Shown: positions 52,297 to 60,440, counted from the stretch's first letter. The stretch: 64,000 nucleotides of DNA from Hyunsoonleella flava (GCF_004310325.1 NZ_SIRT01000001.1:1-64000), one strand, 5' to 3'. The notes: generated by a model not told the origin, from the sequence alone. Translations and numbers: made by a program.

Positions 52297-53478
52297 TTAA
52301 TTAGGCAATAAAATCACTTCGATTGCATCACCAGTTTTAATATTAGTTATAGCCTCAGGAGCAAACACTAGCACATTGGCTAGAGCAAAAGTTTGCAGCA
52401 TTGAAGAGTTTTGTCCGTCTAAAATTTCAACCCCTCCGTTACTATAAATCCCTTTTAAAAATTGAGGTCTATCACCTTTCTTAATAAAAGAATTAGCTGA
52501 TTTTGCTTTGATTCGTGGTAATTCTAAAGTATTACGATGCATCATTTGTTGCAAAGCGATATACACATACACATAAAAGCAAGATAGCGCAGCAGCAGGA
52601 TTTCCAGGTAACGCAAAAACTTGAGTATCCTTCTTTTTCCCGTAGAATAAAGGTTTTCCTGGTTTTTGCTTCACTTTGTAGAATAGTTCTTCAACGTTTA
52701 ATTCTTTAAGCGATTTCCCTACAAAATCGTAATCACCAACTGATATACCTCCAGTAATTAATACTAAATCATTGTTGTTTAAAGCAGTGTTGAGTGTTTC
52801 AACAGTTTTATCATAATGGTCTTCAACTTTATAAAGCGTTACATCGTAGAACTTTAGATTGTACAAAGCGCTCAGTAACATCTTGGAGTTACTTTCATAA
52901 ATTTTTCCATGGGAAAGCTCTTGTCCCGGTGCTATGAGCTCGTTTCCCGTAGTAACTATAGCAATATTTGGTTTTTTGTAGACTGAAACTTCAGTAATGC
53001 CTAAAGAGAGTAAATAGCCTATTGCAGCAGGTGTAAGTTTAGTGCCTTTTTTTAAAGCTATGTCACCACACTTAACTTGCTCCCCTAAGGGACGAATATT
53101 AAGCTCTGGTTGAATTTGGTGTGCAATAATTATCTTGTCACCACCATCCGTTTCAACCTTTTCCTGCATCATGACTGCATTGGCTGAATCTGGTACAGCT
53201 GCGCCTGTAAATATTCTAACTGCCTCTCCCTCTTGCAGTTTTGGCTCATGTCCATCCCCAGCTTTTATCTCTCCAATTAGTTTATAGGATAAACTATCGT
53301 GCAAGTTCAATGCATAGCCATCCATCGCTGATTGGCGAAACGGAGGCATATTGATAGGGGAGATGATATCCTTGTATAACTCATAGCCTCCAGCTTTTTC
53401 AACAGGTTTTACCGTAGGTTTTAATAAAGGTTTGCCGTTTTCTTTTACGATTGAAATAGCTTCGCGAATTGAAATCAT
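52297..53478 (-). CDS. moeA: Molybdopterin molybdotransferase
   Basis: 393 aa from the ATG at 53478 (ISIREAISIVKENGKPLLKP); a longer frame to 53502 would reach into the predicted promoter, so the shorter one is preferred. PPFRQSAMDGYALN, RIFTGAAVPDSANAVMMQEK, TTGNELIAPG and ITGGISVGDYDFVGKSL are MoeA motifs, and FALPGNPAAALSCFYVYVYI follows. MoeA inserts molybdate into adenylated molybdopterin. It is the first gene of the cofactor operon. Confidence 0.95.
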   Translation of the reverse strand: MISIREAISIVKENGKPLLKPTVKPVEKAGGYELYKDIISPINMPPFRQSAMDGYALNLHDSLSYKLIGEIKAGDGHEPKLQEGEAVRIFTGAAVPDSANAVMMQEKVETDGGDKIIIAHQIQPELNIRPLGEQVKCGDIALKKGTKLTPAAIGYLLSLGITEVSVYKKPNIAIVTTGNELIAPGQELSHGKIYESNSKMLLSALYNLKFYDVTLYKVEDHYDKTVETLNTALNNNDLVLITGGISVGDYDFVGKSLKELNVEELFYKVKQKPGKPLFYGKKKDTQVFALPGNPAAALSCFYVYVYIALQQMMHRNTLELPRIKAKSANSFIKKGDRPQFLKGIYSNGGVEILDGQNSSMLQTFALANVLVFAPEAITNIKTGDAIEVILLPN

Positions 53479-53485
53479 GAAAATA

Positions 53486-53511
53486 TCGTTATATCCGTAC
53501 AAATATAACGA
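53486..53511 (-). promoter_or_regulatory. ModE-type palindrome overlapping the moeA operon promoter
   Basis: TCGTTATAT (53486-53494) and ATATAACGA (53503-53511) form perfect 9-bp arms with 8 bases between them, matching the known ModE operator CGnTATAT-N8-ATATAnCG. The minus-strand -7 element TATATTTG (53500-53507) lies inside it. Binding would block the polymerase, as expected for molybdate-dependent repression of cofactor synthesis. Confidence 0.75.
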
Positions 53512-53657
53512 AACCTAGATTCGAAAACTAGGATTGTCTAAAAATAGTTCCCTAACTGAAATGGCAGCTTTACGCATTGAAAATCAGTATTCAATAAAAC
53601 TGAATAGTCTGGAATATTTCTTATTTTTAGTTTCGAGGTATCAAAAAATATAACATT

Positions 53658-54320
53658 ATGAAAGCAAATTTTAGTATCTCAATCCAAAACCCCTGTTCAG
53701 AGCGATTTAGCGGGTTTGAAAAAACAGCATCAGGAGGATTTTGTAAATCCTGCGAAAAGGAAGTCATTGATTTTAGAAATATGACAGACATGCAAGTAAA
53801 ACAGGTTTTAAAACAAAAAGCCGATAATACCTGTGGTTACTTTCGAAAAGGACAATTACATAAAAAAAGTACAGCTATGGAAACACGACGCAGATCAATG
53901 CTAAAATTTATAAAAGCTGCTGCTATTGCGGTTTTGGCCTTCAATACATTTCAAAATGTTGAAGCACAAGATAAAAATAGTGTGACTGAAACGGTTCAAA
54001 ACCTAAAATCTGATAAAGCTCAAGACAAGCTTTTAAAAGGCGTAGTCAAAGATGAATCAGGGCCATTAGCGGGTGCAAGTATATTGCTTAAAGGCACAAA
54101 AATAGGAGTTACTGCCGATTTTGACGGTAAGTTTGTATTTCCTAAAGCGTTAAATGAAGGCGATATTCTTCTAATAAGTTATATTGGTTATGAAACCCAA
54201 AAATTTATTATTGAAAAGGATCAGAAGTTTTTAAATGTACAATTAACTGGGGATGACATTGATTTATTAGGTGAAGTTCAGGTAAACCAGGTGTATATCT
54301 CAAACCGAAAAGCAAAATAG
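53658..54320 (+). CDS. CarboxypepD_reg-like protein with N-terminal cysteine motif
   Basis: 220 aa. The N-terminal 60 residues carry NPCSERFSGFEKTASGGFCK and SCEKEVIDF, with C-x2-C spacing as in small zinc ribbons, plus a TCGYF cysteine. After a basic stretch (METRRRSMLKF) comes a hydrophobic segment (AAAIAVLAFNTFQNVEAQ), then a CarboxypepD_reg beta-sandwich (GPLAGASILLKGTKIGVTAD). The topology suggests a cytoplasmic zinc-binding head, one membrane pass and a periplasmic domain. Known in many flavobacteria, function unknown. Confidence 0.75.
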   Translation: MKANFSISIQNPCSERFSGFEKTASGGFCKSCEKEVIDFRNMTDMQVKQVLKQKADNTCGYFRKGQLHKKSTAMETRRRSMLKFIKAAAIAVLAFNTFQNVEAQDKNSVTETVQNLKSDKAQDKLLKGVVKDESGPLAGASILLKGTKIGVTADFDGKFVFPKALNEGDILLISYIGYETQKFIIEKDQKFLNVQLTGDDIDLLGEVQVNQVYISNRKAK

Positions 54321-54339
54321 CTCCTTTCTAGCAAGTTTT

Positions 54340-55380
54340 ATGATTCGTATATACACCATTTTTCTTCTCTTCTTTTGTATAGCATTATCTGCGCAAAAAT
54401 CTGATTTTAAGCATATCAATTTTGATAAAGCCGATAATATTGCAAAATCATGCAGTAAAATGTCGTTGAAAAACATGCCATTGTTAGTACATGAGCTAAC
54501 AAATGACTTAAACACCCAAGTAGAGCAGTTTAGGGCTATTCATACTTGGGTGTGTTTAAATATTGAAAGTGACCATTATTTTAGTGAGACCACGCTCAAA
54601 AAACGCAAACAACTACATCATAATAGCATTGCTTTTTCTGAATGGAATACTAGGGCGCAATCCAAAGTGTTTAAAAGGCTGGTGAGAGACAAAAAAACAA
54701 TTTGTTCTGGCTACGCTTACATTGTTAAGGCACTTACAAATATTGCTGATATTGAATGTGAAATTGTTGATGGCTACGCGCGTACAGTTAGAACCAATGT
54801 AAACACTGTCGATTTCCCAAACCACTCATGGAATGTTGTAAAGCTAAATGGCAAATGGTATTTCGCCGATGCAACCCAAGCAAGTGGTTTTTACAATTTG
54901 GATGACCATGAATTCATCAAGGACTATAATGATGGTTATTTTTTAGCTGAACCAGACTTATTTGCAAAAAATCATTATCCCATAGATACATCATGGTTGC
55001 TTTTGGATGATAAATCACTGACATTAAAAGATTTTGTAAGAGCACCAATAATTTATGGTAGTACCTACAAATATGGCATTATTCCAAAAGCGCCTGAAAC
55101 TTTAGAAACTACGATTCATGCTGGAGATACAGTTGTTTTTCAGTTTGATGTTTTAGATGAAACTTATCTGAAAGATATTACCTTGGTAATGAGCAGCGGT
55201 TTCAAGTTCAAGAGCATAAAGGCAAAAGCGGTAAATTTAAAGAAAGGTGTTTTAGAACTAAGGCATAGGTTTACTAAAACAGGACAATACGATATACATG
55301 CTAAAGTAGGAAAAGATATTGTTGTGTCTTATACCATTAAAGTGGAAAAACCTAAAACTGTCAATCTTCAACACTCTTAA
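54340..55380 (+). CDS. Secreted transglutaminase-like protein
   Basis: 346 aa. Signal peptide (IYTIFLLFFCIALSAQ). The transglutaminase-like fold shows the catalytic cysteine in TICSGYAYIVKALTNIAD (about residue 127), histidine in FPNHSWNVVKLNGKW and aspartate in YFADATQASGFY. In Bacteroidota these are probably periplasmic cysteine proteases or amidases. The C-terminal part is an Ig-like domain (MSSGFKFKSIKAKAVNLKKG). It starts 19 bp after the CarboxypepD_reg gene. Confidence 0.87.
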   Translation: MIRIYTIFLLFFCIALSAQKSDFKHINFDKADNIAKSCSKMSLKNMPLLVHELTNDLNTQVEQFRAIHTWVCLNIESDHYFSETTLKKRKQLHHNSIAFSEWNTRAQSKVFKRLVRDKKTICSGYAYIVKALTNIADIECEIVDGYARTVRTNVNTVDFPNHSWNVVKLNGKWYFADATQASGFYNLDDHEFIKDYNDGYFLAEPDLFAKNHYPIDTSWLLLDDKSLTLKDFVRAPIIYGSTYKYGIIPKAPETLETTIHAGDTVVFQFDVLDETYLKDITLVMSSGFKFKSIKAKAVNLKKGVLELRHRFTKTGQYDIHAKVGKDIVVSYTIKVEKPKTVNLQHS

Positions 55381-55432
55381 TTTATTTTCAAATCCAATAA
55401 CATTTCTTACATTTAGCCAGTAAAGTCATACT

Positions 55433-56968
55433 ATGCTTAAAAAAGTTTTTGGTAGTGCTGTTTTTGGTGTTGAAGCTACCACAGTTACGGTTGAAGTAAA
55501 TACAGATAAAGGTATTGGTTATCATTTAGTTGGGTTGCCAGATAATGCCATAAAAGAAAGTAATTTCCGTATTGCTGCGGCATTACAAAACAACGGTTAC
55601 CGAATTCCTGGAAAGAAGATCATCATCAATATGTCGCCTGCCGATTTGCGAAAAGAAGGTAGTGCTTACGATTTAACTTTGGCCATTGGGGTTTTGGCAT
55701 CCTCAAGTCAGATTAAAGCTGAGGATTTAGATCAATATTTAATCATGGGAGAACTCTCTCTCGATGGCAGTTTACAGCCCATAAAAGGCGCACTGCCAAT
55801 TGCGGTTAAAGCTCGAGAAGAGGGTTTTAAAGGCTTTATTTTACCAGCTCAAAATGCTAAGGAAGCTGCTATTGTGAATGATTTGGAAGTTTATGGTGTG
55901 GATAATATTAAGCAGGTTATTAATTACTTTGATAAAGGTGAATCTCTAGAGCAAACAGTTATAGATACTCGAAAGGAGTTTGAAAAGAATTTGAACTATC
56001 CAGAGTTTGATTTTGCTGATGTAAAAGGGCAAGAAGGGATAAAACGCTGTATGGAAATAGCAGCAGCTGGCGGACATAATATTATTTTAATTGGTCCACC
56101 AGGTGCAGGTAAAACTATGTTAGCAAAACGGCTTCCAAGTATTTTACCACCAATGACCTTGCATGAAGCTTTGGAAACTACAAAAATACATTCTGTGGTG
56201 GGGCGTGTAAAAGATTCGGGGTTGATGGCGCAACGACCGTTTCGTAGTCCGCATCACACCATATCTAACGTGGCTTTAGTTGGTGGCGGTAGTTATCCAC
56301 AACCCGGAGAAATTTCGTTATCACATAATGGCGTATTGTTTTTAGATGAATTACCAGAATTTAAACGTGAAGTTTTAGAGGTAATGCGTCAACCATTGGA
56401 AGACAGAGAAGTAACGATTTCCAGAGCTAAGTTTACTGTAACTTATCCATCGTCTTTTATGTTGGTAGCCAGTATGAACCCAAGTCCGGGAGGTTATTTT
56501 AACGATCCTGATGCACCAGTAACATCGAGTCCAGCTGAAATGCAACGCTATTTGGGTAAAATTTCTGGTCCGTTATTGGATCGGATTGATATTCATATAG
56601 AAGTGACGCCTGTGCCTTTTGAAAAACTATCGGATGATAGAAAAGGCGAATCTTCTGTAGACATTAGAAAACGTGTTACTGCAGCAAGAGCCATACAGAC
56701 CCAGCGTTTTTCAGATTCTGATAGTGTGCATTATAATGCCCAAATGAATACCAAACAAATTAGGAAACATTGTGTGTTGGATGATGCCTCAAAAGAATTG
56801 TTGAAAACCGCCATGGAACGTTTAAATCTTTCTGCTAGGGCTTATGATAGGATTTTAAAAGTGTCTAGGACGATTGCGGATTTAGAAGGTTCAGAACAAG
56901 TGAATGGTTCTCATATCAGTGAAGCGATTCAATATCGCAGTTTGGATCGTGAGGGGTGGTTGGGGTGA
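55433..56968 (+). CDS. comM: ComM/YifB family Mg-chelatase-like AAA+ ATPase, intact copy
   Basis: 511 aa, full length for the family. The N-terminal Lon-like ChlI domain (residues 1-180), then the Mg-chelatase AAA+ core with Walker A GPPGAGKT near 221-228 and Walker [11 protein letters not shown] near 301-310, and the C-terminal domain ending REGWLG. ComM is a hexameric branch-migration helicase that helps incoming DNA recombine during natural transformation. Its last 702 bp (56267-56968) are found again at 58834-59535, after a small foreign-looking cassette. Confidence 0.95.
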   Translation: MLKKVFGSAVFGVEATTVTVEVNTDKGIGYHLVGLPDNAIKESNFRIAAALQNNGYRIPGKKIIINMSPADLRKEGSAYDLTLAIGVLASSSQIKAEDLDQYLIMGELSLDGSLQPIKGALPIAVKAREEGFKGFILPAQNAKEAAIVNDLEVYGVDNIKQVINYFDKGESLEQTVIDTRKEFEKNLNYPEFDFADVKGQEGIKRCMEIAAAGGHNIILIGPPGAGKTMLAKRLPSILPPMTLHEALETTKIHSVVGRVKDSGLMAQRPFRSPHHTISNVALVGGGSYPQPGEISLSHNGVLFLDELPEFKREVLEVMRQPLEDREVTISRAKFTVTYPSSFMLVASMNPSPGGYFNDPDAPVTSSPAEMQRYLGKISGPLLDRIDIHIEVTPVPFEKLSDDRKGESSVDIRKRVTAARAIQTQRFSDSDSVHYNAQMNTKQIRKHCVLDDASKELLKTAMERLNLSARAYDRILKVSRTIADLEGSEQVNGSHISEAIQYRSLDREGWLG

Positions 56969-56983
56969 TAAATTTATATCTTA

Positions 56984-57202
56984 GTCAGCTACGCAGTTGC
57001 AAACTTCGTAGAGCAGGGGAGAATAAATGCTTTAAAAGTTAAAGATGAAGGATTGGAGAGGTTTAAGAAGCAATCAGAGAATAAAAAAGAGCTATTATCA
57101 AATCAGATATTAACTCAGAAAAGAACTTTGAATAGGATATGGATTGTTCTGATTACATTAGTTGCTATCATAGGGGTGCTTGTATTTAAAATGATTGGCT
57201 AA
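56984..57202 (+). pseudogene. Orphan frame with one membrane helix, probably a gene remnant
   Basis: Codons run open from 56972, with conserved-looking text from about 56984 (VSYAVANFVEQGRINALKVK), to a stop at 57200-57202, with no good start; the first candidate is a TTG at 57053. The end is a membrane helix and a basic tail (NRIWIVLITLVAIIGVLVFK). It is probably the 3-prime end of a truncated gene left at the left edge of the cassette. A hairpin (CTACG..AGTT / AACT..CGTAG, 56988-57010) overlaps its start. Family not recognised. Confidence 0.4.
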
Positions 57203-57265
57203 TGATATTAAAGAATTGAATGATTTAACTCGTGACGAAAGGTTATATATTAATAGGATTTAAAA

Positions 57266-57787
57266 ATGGATAATATTACTCTAAAGATTAAAAAAATAAA
57301 AACTGATGCTTTATATGGCAAGAAAAAACATTTCAATGCTGCCGATAAAAAAGAAAAGTGGCATTATAGCATAGGAATTCCGTTGATTATTGTAAATATT
57401 CTTTCGAGTTCGATTCTATTTTATATTATTACTGAAGATGCAGTAGATTGGTTAAAGTATGTACCACTTGTTTTAGGATTAATTACTGCATTATTGACTG
57501 GTTTTCAAACTTTTCTCAACCTTCAAAAAAAGGTTGAGGGACATAGGAGAGTGGGAAATAGGTATTTAGGAGTTTATAAAAAATGTGATATTATATTAGC
57601 TTACATTGCGGATGATGTCATTACACAAAATTCTTTGATAGAAACCATAGAAAATGTAACTTTAGCAATAGAAGATATAAATAAGGAGGCAGAATCGTTT
57701 CCTACAAGTCAATCAGATTATATAAAAGCAAAAATTGGTATTAATTCAGGAGAAGAGTCTTATAATGAGAATGAATTAGAAATTTAG
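57266..57787 (+). CDS. SLATT domain two-helix membrane protein, predicted CBASS effector
   Basis: 173 aa. Two membrane helices (about 36-56 and 64-85) with a short loop (EDAVDWLKY), then a cytoplasmic helical region starting NLQKKVEGHRRVGNRYLGVY. This is the layout and sequence style of SLATT domains, described as effectors coupled to CD-NTases (SMODS) in bacterial conflict systems. It may open the membrane when the partner's cyclic nucleotide binds. ATG start at 57266, 24 bp before the nucleotidyltransferase gene. The exact SLATT subfamily is not assigned. Confidence 0.78.
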   Translation: MDNITLKIKKIKTDALYGKKKHFNAADKKEKWHYSIGIPLIIVNILSSSILFYIITEDAVDWLKYVPLVLGLITALLTGFQTFLNLQKKVEGHRRVGNRYLGVYKKCDIILAYIADDVITQNSLIETIENVTLAIEDINKEAESFPTSQSDYIKAKIGINSGEESYNENELEI

Positions 57788-57811
57788 TTTTAGAGAACTT
57801 ATCAAAAAAAT

Positions 57812-58780
57812 ATGGTTTCAAAATATCTGGTTCAATTAGTGAATCAAGTTGCAATTCAAGAAAACGAGATTAGACAAATAAAGGCTATAAGTGATGAATT
57901 ATTTATAATCTTAAAAATTCATTTAACATTTTTCCATGGATTTAGAGTTTATGGCTCAATTACACGTGGAACTTCATTATCTCCTTCTATATCTAGAAAA
58001 ACTGATGTAGATGTTTTTTGTCAATATGATTTCGGAAGTTGGAAGACTTTGATAGAGTACAACAAGGGTATTGATTCTAATGTCTTGACAACAGATATTA
58101 TTTATAAAGGTTTGGTTAACTTGAATAATGAGGATTTTAAAGATATAAAACTCGACTATCCTTCTGTGCATCTATCATTTAAAGGAATTATATTTGAATT
58201 GACTCCAGCTCGCGGAGAAAAGGGAAGAGATATGTTGACCCTTTCGCTACCTTATAGGGAATGGGAATATAACCATAGACATCTTTTGCCATTGCCAAAG
58301 CAAACACATGTGCGATCAACTTCGGGTAATAAAGATGATGATTTTAAGAATGGAAAACCAGTTTCTAAAATAGAAACAATATTACCCTATGTGTACAATG
58401 ATAGAGTAAAAACCAAAGAAAATAATTCCTATTTCTATTTAATTGTTCTTTTAAAATACTGGAAATACGTTTTTCAATCAAATATTACTTCCTTTCTTCT
58501 TGAATCTGATGTTTTTGATGGTTTGGAAAAGTCTAATTTTTTTAATGGAAAAAAAGATTTAGGTGATCTTTTGTTCACTTTCTTAACTACTCCAGAAGTA
58601 TATAATTTCAAACTATTTAAAATGGATAATCAATTTTCAGAATTATATAATAATATTGTAATTATTAAGAAGCACTATGATAATGGGGAAGAGGAAGATG
58701 CTTTTTATAAGCTGATAAAATGTTTTCCACCTCTAGATTATCTAAAAAAATATACTTTTCCATGTTCAGAATTTGATTGA
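57812..58780 (+). CDS. CD-NTase (cGAS/DncV-like nucleotidyltransferase), CBASS signal synthase
   Basis: 322 aa. The nucleotidyltransferase core shows VYGSITRGT (residues 46-54, GS at 48-49), then the metal-binding pair TDVDVF with D65 and D67, and GIIFELTPARGEKGR with E129 in the third acidic position (many relatives have aspartate here). This fits the SMODS/CD-NTase family, which makes cyclic di- or trinucleotides after phage infection. The SLATT gene directly upstream is the likely receptor-effector. No Cap2/Cap3, HORMA or TRIP13 genes are present, so this would be a minimal type I system. Product unknown. Confidence 0.82.
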   Translation: MVSKYLVQLVNQVAIQENEIRQIKAISDELFIILKIHLTFFHGFRVYGSITRGTSLSPSISRKTDVDVFCQYDFGSWKTLIEYNKGIDSNVLTTDIIYKGLVNLNNEDFKDIKLDYPSVHLSFKGIIFELTPARGEKGRDMLTLSLPYREWEYNHRHLLPLPKQTHVRSTSGNKDDDFKNGKPVSKIETILPYVYNDRVKTKENNSYFYLIVLLKYWKYVFQSNITSFLLESDVFDGLEKSNFFNGKKDLGDLLFTFLTTPEVYNFKLFKMDNQFSELYNNIVIIKKHYDNGEEEDAFYKLIKCFPPLDYLKKYTFPCSEFD

Positions 58781-58833
58781 ATATCAATTATTTAATTTTC
58801 TGTATTCAAACCTCTATATTATATAATATTACA

Positions 58834-59535
58834 AATGTAGCCCTAGTTGGTGGCGGTAGTTACCCACAACCCGGAGAAATTTCATTATCACATAATGGTG
58901 TGTTATTTTTAGATGAATTACCAGAATTTAAACGTGAAGTTTTAGAAGTTATGCGTCAACCGTTGGAAGACAGAGAAGTCACGATTTCTAGAGCGAAGTT
59001 TACCGTAACTTATCCATCATCTTTTATGTTAGTAGCCAGTATGAACCCGAGTCCGGGAGGGTATTTTAACGATCCTGATGCTCCCGTAACCTCTAGTCCT
59101 GCTGAAATGCAACGGTATTTGGGTAAAATTTCTGGTCCGTTATTAGATAGAATTGATATTCATATTGAAGTGACGCCAGTACCGTTTGATAAATTAAGTG
59201 ATGATAGAAAAGGAGAATCTTCCGTGGATATTAGAAAACGTGTTTCCCAAGCCAGAGAACTACAAACCAAACGTTTTGAAGAATCTGATAGTGTGCATTA
59301 TAATGCACAAATGAATGTAAAACAAATAAGAAAACATTGTGTTTTGGATGATGCTTCAAAAGAATTGTTGAAAACAGCTATGGAGCGTTTGAATTTGTCT
59401 GCGAGAGCCTATGATAGGATTTTGAAAGTTTCTAGAACAATTGCCGATTTAGAAGGTTCAGAACAAGTGAATGGTTCTCATATTAGTGAGGCTATACAGT
59501 ATCGAAGTTTGGATCGTGAGGGATGGTTGGGTTGA
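58834..59535 (+). pseudogene. 3-prime 702 bp of a second comM copy
   Basis: Starting at [10 protein letters not shown] this reads in frame to the comM stop (REGWLG). It equals 233 codons of the intact comM (56267-56968) at 224 of 233 residues. It lacks the first 278 codons, including the Walker A region, and has no start or leader (upstream frame begins at a TTG in the CD-NTase stop), so it cannot make an active protein. All 26 differences in the first 98 codons are silent. A palindromic repeat follows its stop. Confidence 0.9.
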
Positions 59536-59538
59536 TTC

Positions 59539-59558
59539 ATTCCTGCGGAGGCAGGAAT
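59539..59558. repeat. Short palindromic repeat ATTCCTG..CAGGAAT, copy 2
   Basis: ATTCCTGC-GGAG-GCAGGAAT, eight-base arms, 3 bp after the comM fragment's stop, followed by CTTTT. It could end transcription of comM. Confidence 0.65.
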
Positions 59559-59580
59559 CTTTTCATTCTTACTCAGAATG

Positions 59581-59613
59581 CCACTAGTTACAAACTAGCG
59601 GTAGCGGGGGAAA
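59581..59613 (+). repeat. Repeat arm CCACTAGT-5nt-ACTAGCGG plus TAGCGGGG, left copy
   Basis: CCACTAGT-TACAA-ACTAGCGG forms an 8-bp stem, then TAGCGGGGGAAAA. An inverted copy lies at 60408-60440 with a different loop. Together they frame an 860-bp non-coding region with the predicted small RNA. Confidence 0.75.
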
Positions 59614-59924
59614 ATCCCAGCATTTTACACATTGCCGAGGGAATATAAATACTTCAATAATAAATCCACCACTACCAGAAAATAAATCTATTGAAACAAT
59701 TTATTGACAAGGTGGACTGGTAATGAATAATTCTTCAATCGTTTTACTAATAATATTACTACCATTGAAACATTTTTTATTAACAATAGATATATCAATT
59801 AAATTAAAAAAAGAATCATTAATACCTAAATACATTGGTATTCATAAATAATAGGAATTTAATTTATTCTATTATAACGATTGTTAATATCTATCAATGT
59901 ATATAAAAGTATATACATAAGTAT

Positions 59925-60106
59925 TATATTTGTACCATACAACAAACAAAGTTGTATAAATAAAAAAAGACCACTTCAATACAACTGAAGTAGCCTTTTA
60001 AAATTTTCAAACATAACTTCAACACAAAAGAAGTTTTGATTTACTTTTTACCAAAAAAACATAGAAAAAAGGAATGTATTTAAGACGTGCATTCCTTTTT
60101 GTTTTT
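59925..60106 (+). ncRNA. Predicted structured small RNA (about 169 nt) with promoter and terminator
   Basis: -7 element TATATTTG at 59925-59932, preceded by a palindrome TGTATAT..ATATACA (59898-59917); predicted start near 59938. Hairpins: ATACAAC/GTTGTAT (59937-59957), ACTTCA/TGAAGT (59969-59994), AACTTC/GAAGTT (60015-60035), and a terminator GGAATG/CATTCC flanked by A and T runs (60066-60106). A second ATACAAC in the loop of hairpin 2 can also pair with GTTGTAT, so two folds compete. No open frame lies inside. Confidence 0.5.
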
Positions 60107-60370
60107 GTGTCAAACAAAGATAGAATTTATAATTGTGTTTTTGAAAATAGATTTTCTAAATTTTCTTAAATAGAAATCATAATAATCTGATAAACAGTGT
60201 TTTATTTATTTGTCAACATAAAATAGTTAACAAATTTTAGGATTTTTATATTATTGTAAAATAATTCTTACAATTGTAATTCTGTTAATATTTAGTGATT
60301 GATAGGGAGGCTAAAAAGAACTTATCAAAAGCCAAACAACCAGTTAATTACAAAATATATTAAAACTAGG

Positions 60371-60399
60371 AGCTAGCAAATCAACGATGCTATTTGGTC
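60371..60399 (+). repeat. 29-bp direct repeat, copy 1
   Basis: AGCTAGCAAATCAACGATGC plus TATTTGGTC; the second copy lies at 60509-60537 with three substitutions. The 109 bp between them hold the right-hand CTAGT repeat arm. The rest of 59536-60655 shows no gene. Confidence 0.75.
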
Positions 60400-60407
60400 T
60401 GACCAGC

Positions 60408-60440
60408 TTTTCCCCGCTACCGCTAGTCTGTGACTAGTGG
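60408..60440 (-). repeat. Repeat arm CCACTAGT-5nt-ACTAGCGG plus TAGCGGGG, right copy
   Basis: Inverted copy of 59581-59613. The stem is kept (CCACTAGT/ACTAGCGG) but its loop is CACAG rather than TACAA, followed by TAGCGGGGAAAA. Confidence 0.75.

Noticed and set aside
53479-53657. Molybdenum cofactor riboswitch ahead of moeA
   Set aside because: The predicted transcript start is only about 15 bases from the ATG, so there is no room for the riboswitch; the ModE palindrome explains the conserved structure.
58777-59535. Independent 252-aa Mg-chelatase protein
   Set aside because: The frame opens with a TTG in the CD-NTase stop and its first 19 residues match nothing; the rest is the comM tail, without Walker A. 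A displaced 3-prime fragment explains it better.
59937-60106. tracrRNA or CRISPR-associated RNA
   Set aside because: No Cas9 or repeat array is in the window, and no anti-repeat partner could be found.
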